From contig JAHLKC010000003.1 of the NCBI GenBank assembly GCA_025449115.1, positions 310,001 through 374,000 on the forward strand: a stretch of DNA of 64,000 bases. The letters run 5' to 3'. Below are positions 1 through 9,293 of the stretch, piece by piece. The position numbers and the translations under genes were made by a program. Below the pieces are notes generated by a model, which had not been told where the DNA came from, ran no database searches, and worked only from the letters and a program-made list of their open reading frames with translations. The stretch's first letter is position 1. Each line of letters opens with the position of its first letter. This DNA is from Chytridium lagenaria (taxonomy: Eukaryota > Chytridiomycota > Chytridiomycetes > Chytridiales > Chytridiaceae).

Positions 1-230
1 GGCTAGAAGGAAATATCCAATTACAAACAGGTAGAGTTATAATTGAAAGATAATCAAAGTGGGAAATTACAATGAGTCCATAAAGTAAACTAGAAGTCCT
101 GTGGGGCGTTCGCGCTCCACTCAAATGACGCGTAAATTCCAGGGAACTCTAGTGTTGTGCCCAGCGCTGCAGACTCATGATGCGAGTGATCCTGATGCGT
201 TCTTGTGAGTCAAGTGAACGAAACCCAGCA
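1..230 (-). repeat. Family-2 copia LTR, inverted, cut by window start
   Basis: The reverse complement matches the 5' part of the LTR at 18604-19108, starting at the LTR tip (here ending ..acccagca, compared with ..acccaaca). It is diverged and its other end lies outside the window. It shows that family-2 elements continue to the left. Confidence 0.75.
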
Positions 231-246
231 TCAGGCGCGTCCTGAA

Positions 247-506
247 TGCTGAGTTAAATCTTTTATTTGGTTTTACTCACCTACATTCTTTAACTTTTGT
301 CCAATCCTTTTTTTGCCCTTGCATTTAGTTTTTGCTCCCGTAATTTCTGAGTTTGAAATTTTATTTATTTATTTTGCTCCTCATAACATTTGGGAACGAG
401 TTAAACACTAAGCTTTGTATCGTTTTAGTTGCTATAATGAGGGATGAACGGGTCATGAGACATGCTGGCTGGAAGTGCCACCCTTTTAATTTACATGTAT
501 TGTTTT
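247..506 (+). repeat. Family-1 copia LTR fragment, old and 3'-truncated
   Basis: It begins TGCTGAGTT and follows the order of landmarks of the LTR at 8769-9161 (TTTTACTCAC, the TTGCTCCTCATA-like block, the GAGGGATG..GGTCA block, GTGCCACCC, TGTATTGTT) with many substitutions. It stops where the inverted LTR at 507 begins, so the last 130 bp or so are missing. Confidence 0.65.
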
Positions 507-757
507 TGTAGGGGTTACGGGGCTCACATGTAATTAAATGTAACGAATTAATAAGAGAACAATCTATATAAAATGATGATGGAGTCTCCAGAGGTGACAG
601 GGAACTAATAACTATGAAACTTCCATATATTGATGTTGACTACTTTTCGCAATACATGTAGAAGGTGGGGATATACACCAGAACTCATGACCCGTCAATC
701 CCTCCTATTACGTATCATAAACTAAACATAGAGTAATAAAGTAACGGGATTAACGCA
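507..757 (-). repeat. Inverted family-1 LTR, left half, split by copia element A
   Basis: It reads TGTAGGGGTTACGGGGCTC.., the reverse complement of the LTR 3' end, and includes the block that reads GTCACCTCTGGAGAC on the minus strand. It is interrupted at 757 by element A and resumes at 8040-8185. The two halves together are about 397 bp, the family's normal LTR length, so this was a full LTR before element A inserted. Confidence 0.8.
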
Positions 758-1127
758 TGTTGGGTTTCATCTTTCTAGTTTGTTTACTCACCCGCATTTA
801 AATTTGTCTAAGTCTATTGTTGCCCCGTCTAAATTCTTGCCTTCATTCCTTAAGTTAAAAGTTGTCAGTTTGATATGTTTTAAACCCCGCCCGTAGTTTA
901 TTTATTTGTTTAGTTTTGGACAATGAGGGATGCACGGTCAGAAGACCTTAAGGCTAGGAGTGCCACCCACATATCATAATGTATTGTTTTAAGCTATATT
1001 AATAATAAGTTAGTTGTCATCAGTATTAATTAGTCGTCACCTCTGGAGACCTCGTTCACCAGTTCATTATACATAATTAGTTTATTAAGTTTATTACTAT
1101 ATTACAAAGAGCCCCGTAAACCCTACA
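758..1127 (+). repeat. 5' LTR of copia element A
   Basis: It runs TGTTGGG..CCCTACA, 370 bp, nearly identical to 7659-8034. Small length differences (for example one extra base in homopolymers) separate the two LTRs. The high identity implies fairly recent insertion. Confidence 0.93.
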
Positions 1128-1276
1128 AGTGGTAGCACTTCATCTGGTTGGAAGAAGGAGTGAACGATCCATTTGAGGACTAAGGAGTAGAGAACAGTAG
1201 AGAAGAGTGTGAGCATCGCAAGAAAGAAAGAATCAGTCCCAAGTCACCAAAGAAAGTAACCAGTCAACACGAGAAG

Positions 1277-3012
1277 ATGACGAAAGAAAAGGACGACAAA
1301 CCTGTGATGTTCGATGGCACACAGTTCCACATCTGGAAGTACCGCATGGTCGGGTACCTCAAAGGCAAGGGCCTTTGGAAGATTGTGATAAGGGCTGGAC
1401 GCCCTATGCAGTCGTTGACACGCCTACAAACGCCGAGAAGAAAACTAGGTTAGAAGAGGAAGACCTGGATATGAAAGCAAAAGCGAGAATTGAATCAAGA
1501 GTGCATGATATCATCTTACCGCTAATCCAGGATGAAATAACGGCGAAAGCAACTTGGGATAAAATTGTTGAGACCTATGAGAGAAAGGCTCAGACAAACA
1601 GAAACGCGATTAGAAGAAAGCTCACCAACTTGAAGATGAAAGAAGAGGACGACTTAAAGACTTACATTGCAGAGATCTCGTCAACAATCCAGCAACTAAA
1701 GGCTGCGGGGGAGGACACTGGAACCCCGCAGCACATCTCTATCCTTCTGACTACCCTACCAGAAGTGTATGATATTATCGTAAATCTCCTCGAGAACGAC
1801 GCTAAAGCAGAGACAGACTATGCCTATGTGGTGGGAAAACTGTTAGATCACGAGACGAAAATTAAAGAAAGAAAGAAGGAAACAGAGGACAGTGAAGGTG
1901 CTCAAGCGCATGCTGCAGGGCGACACAACAATCAGCAACGGCAACGCGGAGGTGAAGACCGCGAATGTTTTAACTGTGGTCGTCGTGGACATCTAGCTAG
2001 AGATTGCTGGAGTGCGAGAAGAAGTTATGACAACAGAAATGATGGTAATAACGAACATCAAGCTCAACCAGCAGCAGCTGGAAGAGGCCAGTTCCGTGGA
2101 CGAGGACGTGGTGGATTCCGTGGTCGTGGAGGCCGCGGAAGAGGTGGTCGAGGCCGTGGTGGTTGGAACCGTGGACCTAATGCAAGTATAGCAAATCAGA
2201 ACAACAATCAAAACAACAACAACGGAGGGAACCCAGTAGTCTTCGTTGCAGCCGTGCCAACCGTCAACATGAGTGGGGATGGTGCGTTGCAAGCGAGAGA
2301 CACTAGATGGATGTTAGATTCAGGAGCTACTCACCATATGACGTTTCAACGCAACATCCTGTCAAACTACCGATCCATTCAGTGCAACATCAGCACGGCG
2401 GACAGCCAGAGCGAGCTGGAATTGAAAGGGGTCGGAGACTGTGAAGTAAAGATTAGAATTGGGGGAAGAACAGGAACGCTAATACTGAAGAATGTGTTAT
2501 ATGTACCGAACATCGGACGGAACCTTATCTCGCTTGGGATGGCGAGAAAGAAAGACCTGGACATCTTTCCAAAAGATGATGGCTATGATCTAAAACCGAA
2601 GAAAGGACCATCAGCACAAGCGCTAGCAACATTCACATACAGCAGCAAGGAAAACCTCATTTACCTTGATCAAGTGTCGGAGTCTAAACCCAGCACCTCC
2701 GTTGCAAAGGCTGGGAAGCCACTATCGCCACATCAGTGGCACCTGAGGATGGGTCATCTAGGAAAGAAGAGTGTGAAGACGTTAGTGAGGGTTGCAAAGG
2801 GAGTCAACATGATAGATGAAGAGGACACTCACCTTTGCGAAGGGTGTGTTGATGGAAAGATGACAAGAGTTTCATTCCCTGACAAACCTGACAAATTCAA
2901 AGCGAAAGAACCGCTTGAGAAGATCCATGTCGATATTGTGGGTCCTATGAAGAACACATCAAACGGCGGCGCTCGTTACTTCTTAACGATTGTGGACAGC
3001 GCCACAAATTAC
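1277..3012 (+). pseudogene. Copia gag-protease-integrase N-terminus, element A
   Basis: The likely start is ATG 1277. The frame shifts near 1375 and then stays open to the insert at 3013. In order: a gag domain with the FDGTQFHIWKYRM motif; a CCHC zinc knuckle (CFNCGRRGHLARDCW, about residues 199-213 of the main frame); an RGG/GRG-rich stretch straight after the knuckle; an aspartic protease centre LDSGATHHM; then the integrase HHCC zinc finger (WHLRMGH..CEGC) and the first catalytic Asp in HVDIVGPM. It ends abruptly after SATNY where foreign DNA begins. The same gag frame break is present in element D, so it is inherited and not a local sequencing error. Confidence 0.85.
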
Positions 3013-3120
3013 GGGATAGCTACTGGGGTCAAAACAGTTGACGTATGTTACCAAAGTACCGGTTTGAGACCCAACACGGCCGGGTCCACTGGACCCGGCC
3101 GTATACGGTCTGGAAGAACC

Positions 3121-3488
3121 GGTACCAAAATACGGCCGGGTCGGGCGGGCCGTCCGTATCCGGTCTGTAAGAACGGGTACCAAAATACGGCCAGGTCGGG
3201 CGGGCTGTCCGTAGCCGGTCTGTAAAAACGGGTACCTAAATACGGCCGGGTCGGGCGGGCCGTCCGTATCTGGTCTGTAAAAACGGGTACCAAAATACGG
3301 CCGGGTCGGGCGGGCCGTCCGTATCCGGTCTGTAAGAACCGGTACCATAATACGGCCAGGTCAGGGTTAGGGTCTCGGGCGGGCCCGCCGTAGCCAGACC
3401 CGGCCCTAAAGGGTCTGTAAGTACTGGAACCAAAATACGGATGGGTACGGCGGGCCAGACGTAACCGGTTCGTAAAAGCTGGTACCAA
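3121..3488 (+). repeat. 55-bp GC-rich tandem array
   Basis: Four near-perfect 55-bp units (3121, 3176, 3231, 3286) start GGTACCAAAATACGGCC and contain the GGGCGGGCCGTCCGTA core. Degenerate copies follow to about 3488. The array creates overlapping open frames on both strands that are artefacts of the repeat. Confidence 0.9.
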
Positions 3489-3757
3489 TTGACGGCCGGG
3501 TCATACTGAATGCAAATATGAGGAGACTCTTAAATGTGCTTTGACAATAGCACTAACATATATATGTAACGTAGCTATTTGTACGCCTATAAACGGACAG
3601 TTTGGAGCCCAACAACCACAGTACCGTCAACCACAGTACAGTCTGTATACACACGTAACTGGTCAAACATGGCCTAGAAGGCCCCAGACTGAGTCAAGCG
3701 GTGACTTTAAATCAATGAAAAAAATCAAGACGGACGTGTTTGATAATGTGTGTTAAA

Positions 3758-4480
3758 TTTGAAAGCTTTTAATTTGTGGAATCTCCCACGTACCTGTGGT
3801 AGCTTCTAACTCTCGGTGCCGTCTTGCAATTGTTGTTCCCAACTTGGTAAACACAAAATTTGACTTCAAAACTCAATAAAACACCTCTAGCGACGTGATG
3901 GAGGTGTGAAACCATCACCGATGAACTCCCCAAAGCTGTTTGTTTTAAACCAAGTATTCGTCCACGGTTGACTTGCAATTAGAGTTTAGCCTTAACAGAC
4001 TGGTGTAGCTTTAAGGCATGCGTGTCAAAAGCTGTCATTTAAAAATATCAAATGCGGACAGACATGTTCGGCATATGTGTATAATATCATTTGAAAGCTC
4101 TTAATTTGTGGAATCTCCCACGTACCTGTGGCAGCTTCTAACGCTCTGTGCCGTCTTGCAATTATTATTCCCAGCTTGGTAAACACAAAATTTGACTTCA
4201 AAACTCAATAAAATACTCTAGAGACGTGATAGAGGTGTGAAACCATCACCGATGAAGTCCCCAAAGCTTTTTTTTAAACCAAGTAGTTGTCCACGCTTGA
4301 CCTTAAAATCAAAGTTTAGGCTTAACGGACTGGTGTAGTTTTAAGGCATGGGTGTCAAAAGCTTTCAGATGAAGAAGCCAAATGCGGGCAGACATATTCG
4401 GCATATGTGTGTTATATCATTTGAAAGCGCTCAATGAGTGGATGCCTTTAGGTACTGTTGCAGCTTTTAACGCTCTTGCA
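3758..4480 (+). repeat. About 331-bp direct tandem duplication
   Basis: Unit 1 starts at 3758 and unit 2 at 4090, both with TTTGAAAGC and then the shared stretches AATTTGTGGAATCTCCCACG and TTGACTTCAAAACTCAATAA. A partial third copy starts at 4420 and fades near 4480. It lies inside the inverted-repeat insert and no coding potential is recognised. Confidence 0.85.
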
Positions 4481-4680
4481 TCGCGTGCCATGCGCTTTTT
4501 CCGCTACGTTAGCACTAAATCTTTTACTGAAACTTTGCAGAGACGACTGTTTGGGACTGACGCATTGTGAAAGGTTAATGTTAGTACTTCTACCTTAATC
4601 AATTAATATTTATGAAATATTCTTCAGAAGTTAGCAATTGCGATAGCAAATGGTTCAAACAGTTTGTATAATTGGCCATC

Positions 4681-4825
4681 TTTGGACGTACTCGTGCGGT
4701 TACGGCCTTATTTGGACGTACCCGTGCGGTACGGCCTTATTTGGACGTACCCGTGCGGTTACGGCCTGATTGGACGTACCCGTGCGGTTACGGCCTTGAT
4801 TGGACGTACCTGTCCGTTGCGGCGC
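4681..4825 (+). repeat. About 30-bp tandem array
   Basis: About five units of TTTGGACGTACCCGTGCGGT followed by TACGGCCT, with one-base length variation. It is part of the inverted-repeat insert and resembles the subterminal CGGCC-rich motifs at both ends of that insert. Confidence 0.85.
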
Positions 4826-5280
4826 AAAAGGGGGTACCAAATAATCATATTTCCTGACCAATGGGCCGTACACGGCCATTTAATTGATGGTTTACAAGCG
4901 CCAAATTGGGCCGTACACGTCAGGATATTCTGTGCTTTGTGTGGGGCGGTGGGGACAGACAGCCATACCTGGCAAGATCTGGTGCATACCACATGATTTA
5001 ATCCAAAGTGGTTGAAGGGTAAACGTATGTCGTTGGCTAAATGTGGCGCCAAATATTGCGCCAACCACCAGCTGGGTAAGGCCATACATGGTCCGGCCAT
5101 GTACAACCACCAGCTGGGTAAGGCCGTATAAGGCCGTACATGGCCGTGATTTTGTTTACATATTGATGCTGGTTCAATTCAGGGCATATACGGCCGTTCC
5201 GGCCGTATACGCCCTAACCCGGTTTCAAACCAGTACTTTGGTAACATATGTCAACGGTTTTAACATAGGTGATATGACCC

Positions 5281-7628
5281 GCAACAGAACGGTGTTGCTG
5301 AGAGGATGAACCGGAACCTTAACGAGCGTTCTAAAAGTATGTTAAGCTCGTCAAAACTTGAAACGCGTTTTTGGGAGAAGCTGTAATGGCGGCGGCTTAC
5401 CTCATTAACCGATCTCCTACCCGCACCAACGAAGAAGACGCGACACCTCTTGAGAAATTCGCCGGGGTCAAGCCTGACCTCTCGAGGTTGCGTGTCTGGG
5501 GATGCCTCGCACTTGTCTTGATCCCAAAGCAGCAGAGAAAGAAAGGTGACTTTAACGCTCGCCGCTGCGTGCTTGTGGGATATGAACCGCTTGGATACCG
5601 CCTGTGGGACTTGCAAGAAAATAAGCTGGTTAGAAGCAAGTCTGTCATTTTTGACGAAGGAGTTTTTGGGGCAGAAGAGAAGAAGGGAGACGAGAAGTTT
5701 GAAGGGGATGTATCAGAATGGAAGAGTGATTTGGAATTACCAGATTACAACACGGATTCATCAAGTTCTGGTGGAAGCGAGGGCGAAACTGCTGTGAATG
5801 ATAACTCCGATGAAGAGGAAGATGATAATGTTAGTTATCACACACCGGATCGTGAAGACTACAACGAAGAAGATAGAGAAAACCACGCTCACCTACGGTT
5901 CGTAGATCAGGTGGAAGAAGGGTACCAAATTTCCGTGAAGACATGGATGAACCGTACGAAACATCCCTTCGAAGGTCAACAAGGAACAAGAAGAAACCTG
6001 GAGAGTTTTGGACGGTTAAGCCATCCGCCAACACCGCATCATGGGAAGAAGAAGATGATGAGCCAAAAACTTACTTAGAAGCGATGCAGAGGAAGGAGAA
6101 GGATGAATGGAGAAAAGCGATGGAAGAGGAGATGAAGAGCTTGGTCGAGATGGGGACTTGGAGGCTGGTGCCCCGACCAAAAGATAAGAAGATTATCAAA
6201 TCTGGATGGGTGTACAAAACAAAACGTGACGAGTTGGGAAATTTGGACAAACGCAAAGCACGTTTCGTCGCAAAAGGATATTCGCAGAAGCAAGGTCTTG
6301 ATTACGATGAGAAGTTTGCACCCGTTATTAAGCAAGCCACGTTGAGAGTCATGCTGGCGATTGCCTGTCAAGAGGACATGGAGATTAGGCAATACGATGT
6401 TAAGACCGCGTTTTTAAACGGCAAGCTAGAAGATCACGAGATCTATATCGAGCAACCTGAAGGATTCGTTGTTGAAGGGAAAGAAGACTGGGTTTGCTTG
6501 TGCATGAAGAGTCTCTACGGCTTGGTTCAAGCACCGATGTGTTTCAATAACGACCTGAACACATTCCAAGTCGATGAGGAGCGTTTCACGAGGTCAGCAG
6601 CGGACCCGTGTCTCTACTACATGAGAAACGGCAAGGACCTTACCATGAAAGGAGTCTATGTCGACGATATCATTGAAGCGTCAACAAGCAAGGAGGAACT
6701 GGACAGATTGGAGAAAAGATTTATGAGACGTTACCGTGGAACACGAGCTGCAAGTTTTCGATACGTGTTGGGCTGGCAGTGCCGCTATGATCGTGTGAAA
6801 GGGAAGATTGTGGTGTTCCAGCAGAGATACATCGAAACGATGGGTCATAAGCTGGAATTACCGAAAACCCTTTTACATTACACGCCAATGGACGCTGTCA
6901 AAAAGCTGATGAAGACGATGGAAGGCGAGATAACTAAAACGAACGAGAAGGGACAAGGATACCGACAGTACACCGGATCCTTGATGCATGCTATGATTGG
7001 GACGCGACCAGATATCGCGTTTGCACTGGGAATGGCGGCTAGATTTCAAGAAAATCCTTACCCAGCACATTGGGACGCGCTTTACCGCACTTGTGGATAT
7101 CTTCAGCAGACGAAGCAGCTGGGGATTCAATACTCACGTCGAGAGAAACTGGAGTTGGTGGGTTATGCCGATGCCGACATGGGGACGGACCCTGCGGACA
7201 TGAAGTCTACTAGTGGATTTGTGATTACTTTGAATGGGGGAGCTGTTGTGTGGGGAACTAAGAAGCAAGCGACAACGGCTCAGTCTACTGCCGAGGCTGA
7301 ATATGTCTCTTTGAGTGAGGCCTCATCACATATGATTTGGGTTAGTCAGCTTCTGGGGGAGCTAGGATACTCGTTTAACGACGCACCAGTCATTTATGGC
7401 GACAACACGACGGCAAACGCGCTAGCCAGCACGCCAATCATATCACAGAGTTCTCGTCATGTGGACAGAAGGTTTCAGGTCATCAGAGACAGAGTTAACG
7501 CGAAGAAGATACGCATTGAATACCTTAACACGAAGTTACAACCTGCAGATTTGTTTACTAAAGCATTACCGCGAACTCAGTTTAAAGAATTACGCGCCAA
7601 GTTTGGGATGGTTAGAGTAGTTGAGTAA
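5281..7628 (+). pseudogene. Copia integrase C-terminus, reverse transcriptase and RNase H, element A
   Basis: Integrase resumes after the insert (QNGVAE, then the MLSSSKLETRFWGEA region and the GKR-like chromodomain-free tail), followed by an acidic Ser/Asp/Glu linker. From 5943 one open frame of about 561 residues runs to the stop at 7628. It carries RT motifs KARFVAKGYSQ, DVKTAFLNG, SLYGLVQAP and the catalytic VYVDDI, then RNase H motifs YADADMG and STAEAEYVSLSEA and a C-terminal HVDRRF block. RT-RNase H looks intact. The part before 5943 is in another frame. Confidence 0.88.
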
Positions 7629-7658
7629 AACTGCACGTTTAGAAAGCTGAGGGGAGAA

Positions 7659-8034
7659 TGTTGGGTTTCATCTTTCTAGTTTGTTTACTCACCCGCATTT
7701 AAATTTGTCTAAGTCTATTGTTGCCCCGTCTAAATTCTTGCCTTCATTCCTTAAGTCAAAAAGTTGTCAGTTTGATATGTTTTAAACCCCGCCCGTAGTT
7801 TATTTATTTTGTTTAGTTTTAGGACAATGAGGGATGCACGGTCAGAAGACCTTAAGGCTAGGAGTGCCACCCACATATGATAATGTATTGTTTTAAGCTA
7901 TATTAATAATAAGTTAGTTGTCATCAGTATTAATTAGTCGTCACCTCTGGAGACCTCGTTCACCAGTTCATTATACAATAATTAGTTTATTAAGTTTATT
8001 ACTATAATTACAAAGAGCCCCGTAAACCCCTACA
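7659..8034 (+). repeat. 3' LTR of copia element A
   Basis: It starts TGTTGGG straight after the polypurine tract and ends CCCTACA. The target duplication ACGCA follows at 8035-8039. Confidence 0.93.
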
Positions 8035-8039
8035 ACGCA

Positions 8040-8185
8040 TCCTCAAATGAAATGAGGAGATCAATACAACTAATCAAGGCAAAACTTAAATTGACGCGTA
8101 AACAAATAAAGTTCGGGAAAAAACAACTTAGACAAAATACGAACGTGGGAGAGTAAAACAAAATAGAAAGATGAAAAACCCAACA
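8040..8185 (-). repeat. Inverted family-1 LTR, right half
   Basis: This continues the LTR begun at 507-757. It ends GAAAGATGAAAAACCCAACA, the reverse complement of the LTR 5' tip. Its right neighbour is a 5'-truncated family-2 LTR, and no target duplication matches across 507 and 8185, so one flank has been rearranged. Confidence 0.8.
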
Positions 8186-8406
8186 GTCCGGGGCGTCGGG
8201 CGCAACACTAGAGTGCTCTGGAATTTACGCGTTGTTAGAGTTGAGCGTGAACGCGCCTACTGGACTTCTAATTTACATTCTGGACTCGTTTTGAATTTTC
8301 ACTTTGATTTACCTTCCTTGATTGGTTTATTTCCTTTGTGCCAGTTTAATTATAACCCTAACTTTTGTGATTGGACGTTCCCTTCTAGCCATTATTCAAT
8401 TTGTTC
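8186..8406 (+). repeat. Family-2 LTR, left part, 5'-truncated
   Basis: It matches 18670-18870 of the complete LTR (GGGCGCAACACTAGAGTGCTCTGG and the CTTCCTTGATTGGTTTATTT block). About the first 65 bp are missing. It is interrupted at 8406 by an integrase segment and resumes at 14950, with TGTTC duplicated at the joint. Confidence 0.8.
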
Positions 8407-8768
8407 ATTTGCCTTAGCATTTCGTCAGGTGGTAAGTCTACGGGGTGGTCATATAACTTCTTTGCAGCTGACGTAAGTGCTGTCTTCATGTTTTTTACAC
8501 GCCAAACAACTATGTGCGGAGAAATATCTGTGGTGGTGGCAAGGTTCTCTTCCACTAGATGCTCAATGGCTAAGGGGATGTCATCATTTTTGTCGTCATC
8601 AGGACTTTTTGTAAAATTGTTTGGGGGGGGTCTAATTGCTCGGCAATATCGCCAAAGAATAAGTCTGCAGGGACGCGTGCATCACGTCCAAATTGCAAGA
8701 AGAAGGGTGTATCTCCGATGGATGGTTGGACAGTTGTCCGATATGCAAAAAGAACATAAGGGATAAAC
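8407..8768 (-). pseudogene. Ty3/gypsy-type integrase, C-terminal part (split)
   Basis: The minus-strand translation gives the end of a gypsy integrase core: PYVLFAYRTTVQPSIG, then DTPFFLQFGRDARVP, the usual segment after the catalytic Glu. A frameshift follows and then a helical tail ending in DEMLRQMN. The other half is 13992-14949; copia element D was inserted between them. No gypsy RT, protease or LTR is attached. Confidence 0.82.
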
Positions 8769-9161
8769 TGTTGAGTTTCATCTTTCTAGTTTGTTTTACT
8801 TACTCACATTTATTTTACTAAGTCATTTGTGCCCCCGCATTCATTCTAGCCTTCATTAATTCGGAGTTTAAATTCTTTATTTGTTTTGCTGCTCATACCA
8901 TTTGAGTCAGCGTTAATCCCCGCATGTTTTGCCTCCTAAACTGTATCCGTGACAATGAGAGATGGACGGTCAGAAGACCTTATGGCGAGAGGTGCCACCC
9001 TCAACTTACTGTATTGTTGTAAAGAAAGGTTATCAATAAGAAGTTAGTTGTCATCAGTATTAATTAGTCGTCACCTCTGGAGACCTCGTTCATCAGTTAA
9101 TTATCATAATTAGTTTATTAAGTTTATTATCATCATTACAAAGAGCCCCGTAAACCCTACA
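8769..9161 (+). repeat. 5' LTR of copia element D
   Basis: 393 bp, near-identical to 13595-13986. It is followed by the primer-binding-like site GTGGTAGCACTTC. Confidence 0.92.
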
Positions 9162-9293
9162 AGTGGTAGCACTTCATCTGGTTGGAAGAAGGAGTGAACG
9201 ATCCATTTGAGGACCAGTAGAGAAGAGAGTGAGCATCGCAAGAAAGAAAGAATCAGTCCAAGTCACCAAAGAAAGTAACCAGTCAACACGAAG

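Larger units (their letters stand above)
3013..5280. mobile_element. 2.27-kb insert with terminal inverted repeats inside the copia integrase
   Basis: The ends are inverted repeats of about 60 bp (3013-3072 and 5221-5280). The core shares 37 of 41 positions, including TATGTTACCAAAGTAC, and both ends begin GGG. No transposase frame is present. The interior holds a 55-bp tandem array, a 331-bp direct duplication and a 30-bp array, plus subterminal CGGCCG-rich repeats. Compared with element D, about 190 bp of integrase sequence (D 11026-11219, including the DNGGEF motif) is missing at the insertion point and no target duplication is visible. It looks like a non-autonomous DNA transposon or foldback-type element. 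Confidence 0.75.
758..8034 (+). mobile_element. Ty1/copia retrotransposon A (family 1), full length with internal insert
   Basis: The element is bounded by LTRs beginning TGTTGGG and ending CCCTACA, with an exact 5-bp target duplication ACGCA (753-757 and 8035-8039). A primer-binding-like site GTGGTAGCACTTC follows the 5' LTR, and a polypurine tract GAGGGGAGAA (7649-7658) abuts the 3' LTR. The order gag, CCHC knuckle, aspartic protease, integrase, reverse transcriptase, RNase H is the copia order (integrase before RT). The integrase is interrupted by a 2.27-kb foreign insert (3013-5280) that replaced about 190 bp including the central catalytic motif. The element cannot be autonomous, although RT-RNase H is one open frame. 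Confidence 0.93.

Noticed and set aside
2983..3488. Overlapping minus-strand frames of 65-146 codons rich in Tyr, Arg and Pro
   Set aside because: Produced by the 55-bp tandem array, whose length leaves frames open by chance; no start context or domain.
3121..3488. Regular GC-rich array that could suggest a CRISPR
   Set aside because: Units are contiguous without unique spacers and the genome is eukaryotic.
8171..8476. 101-codon plus frame across 8171-8476
   Set aside because: It runs through the junction of two LTR fragments and into antisense integrase; it recurs at 18588 as LTR sequence.
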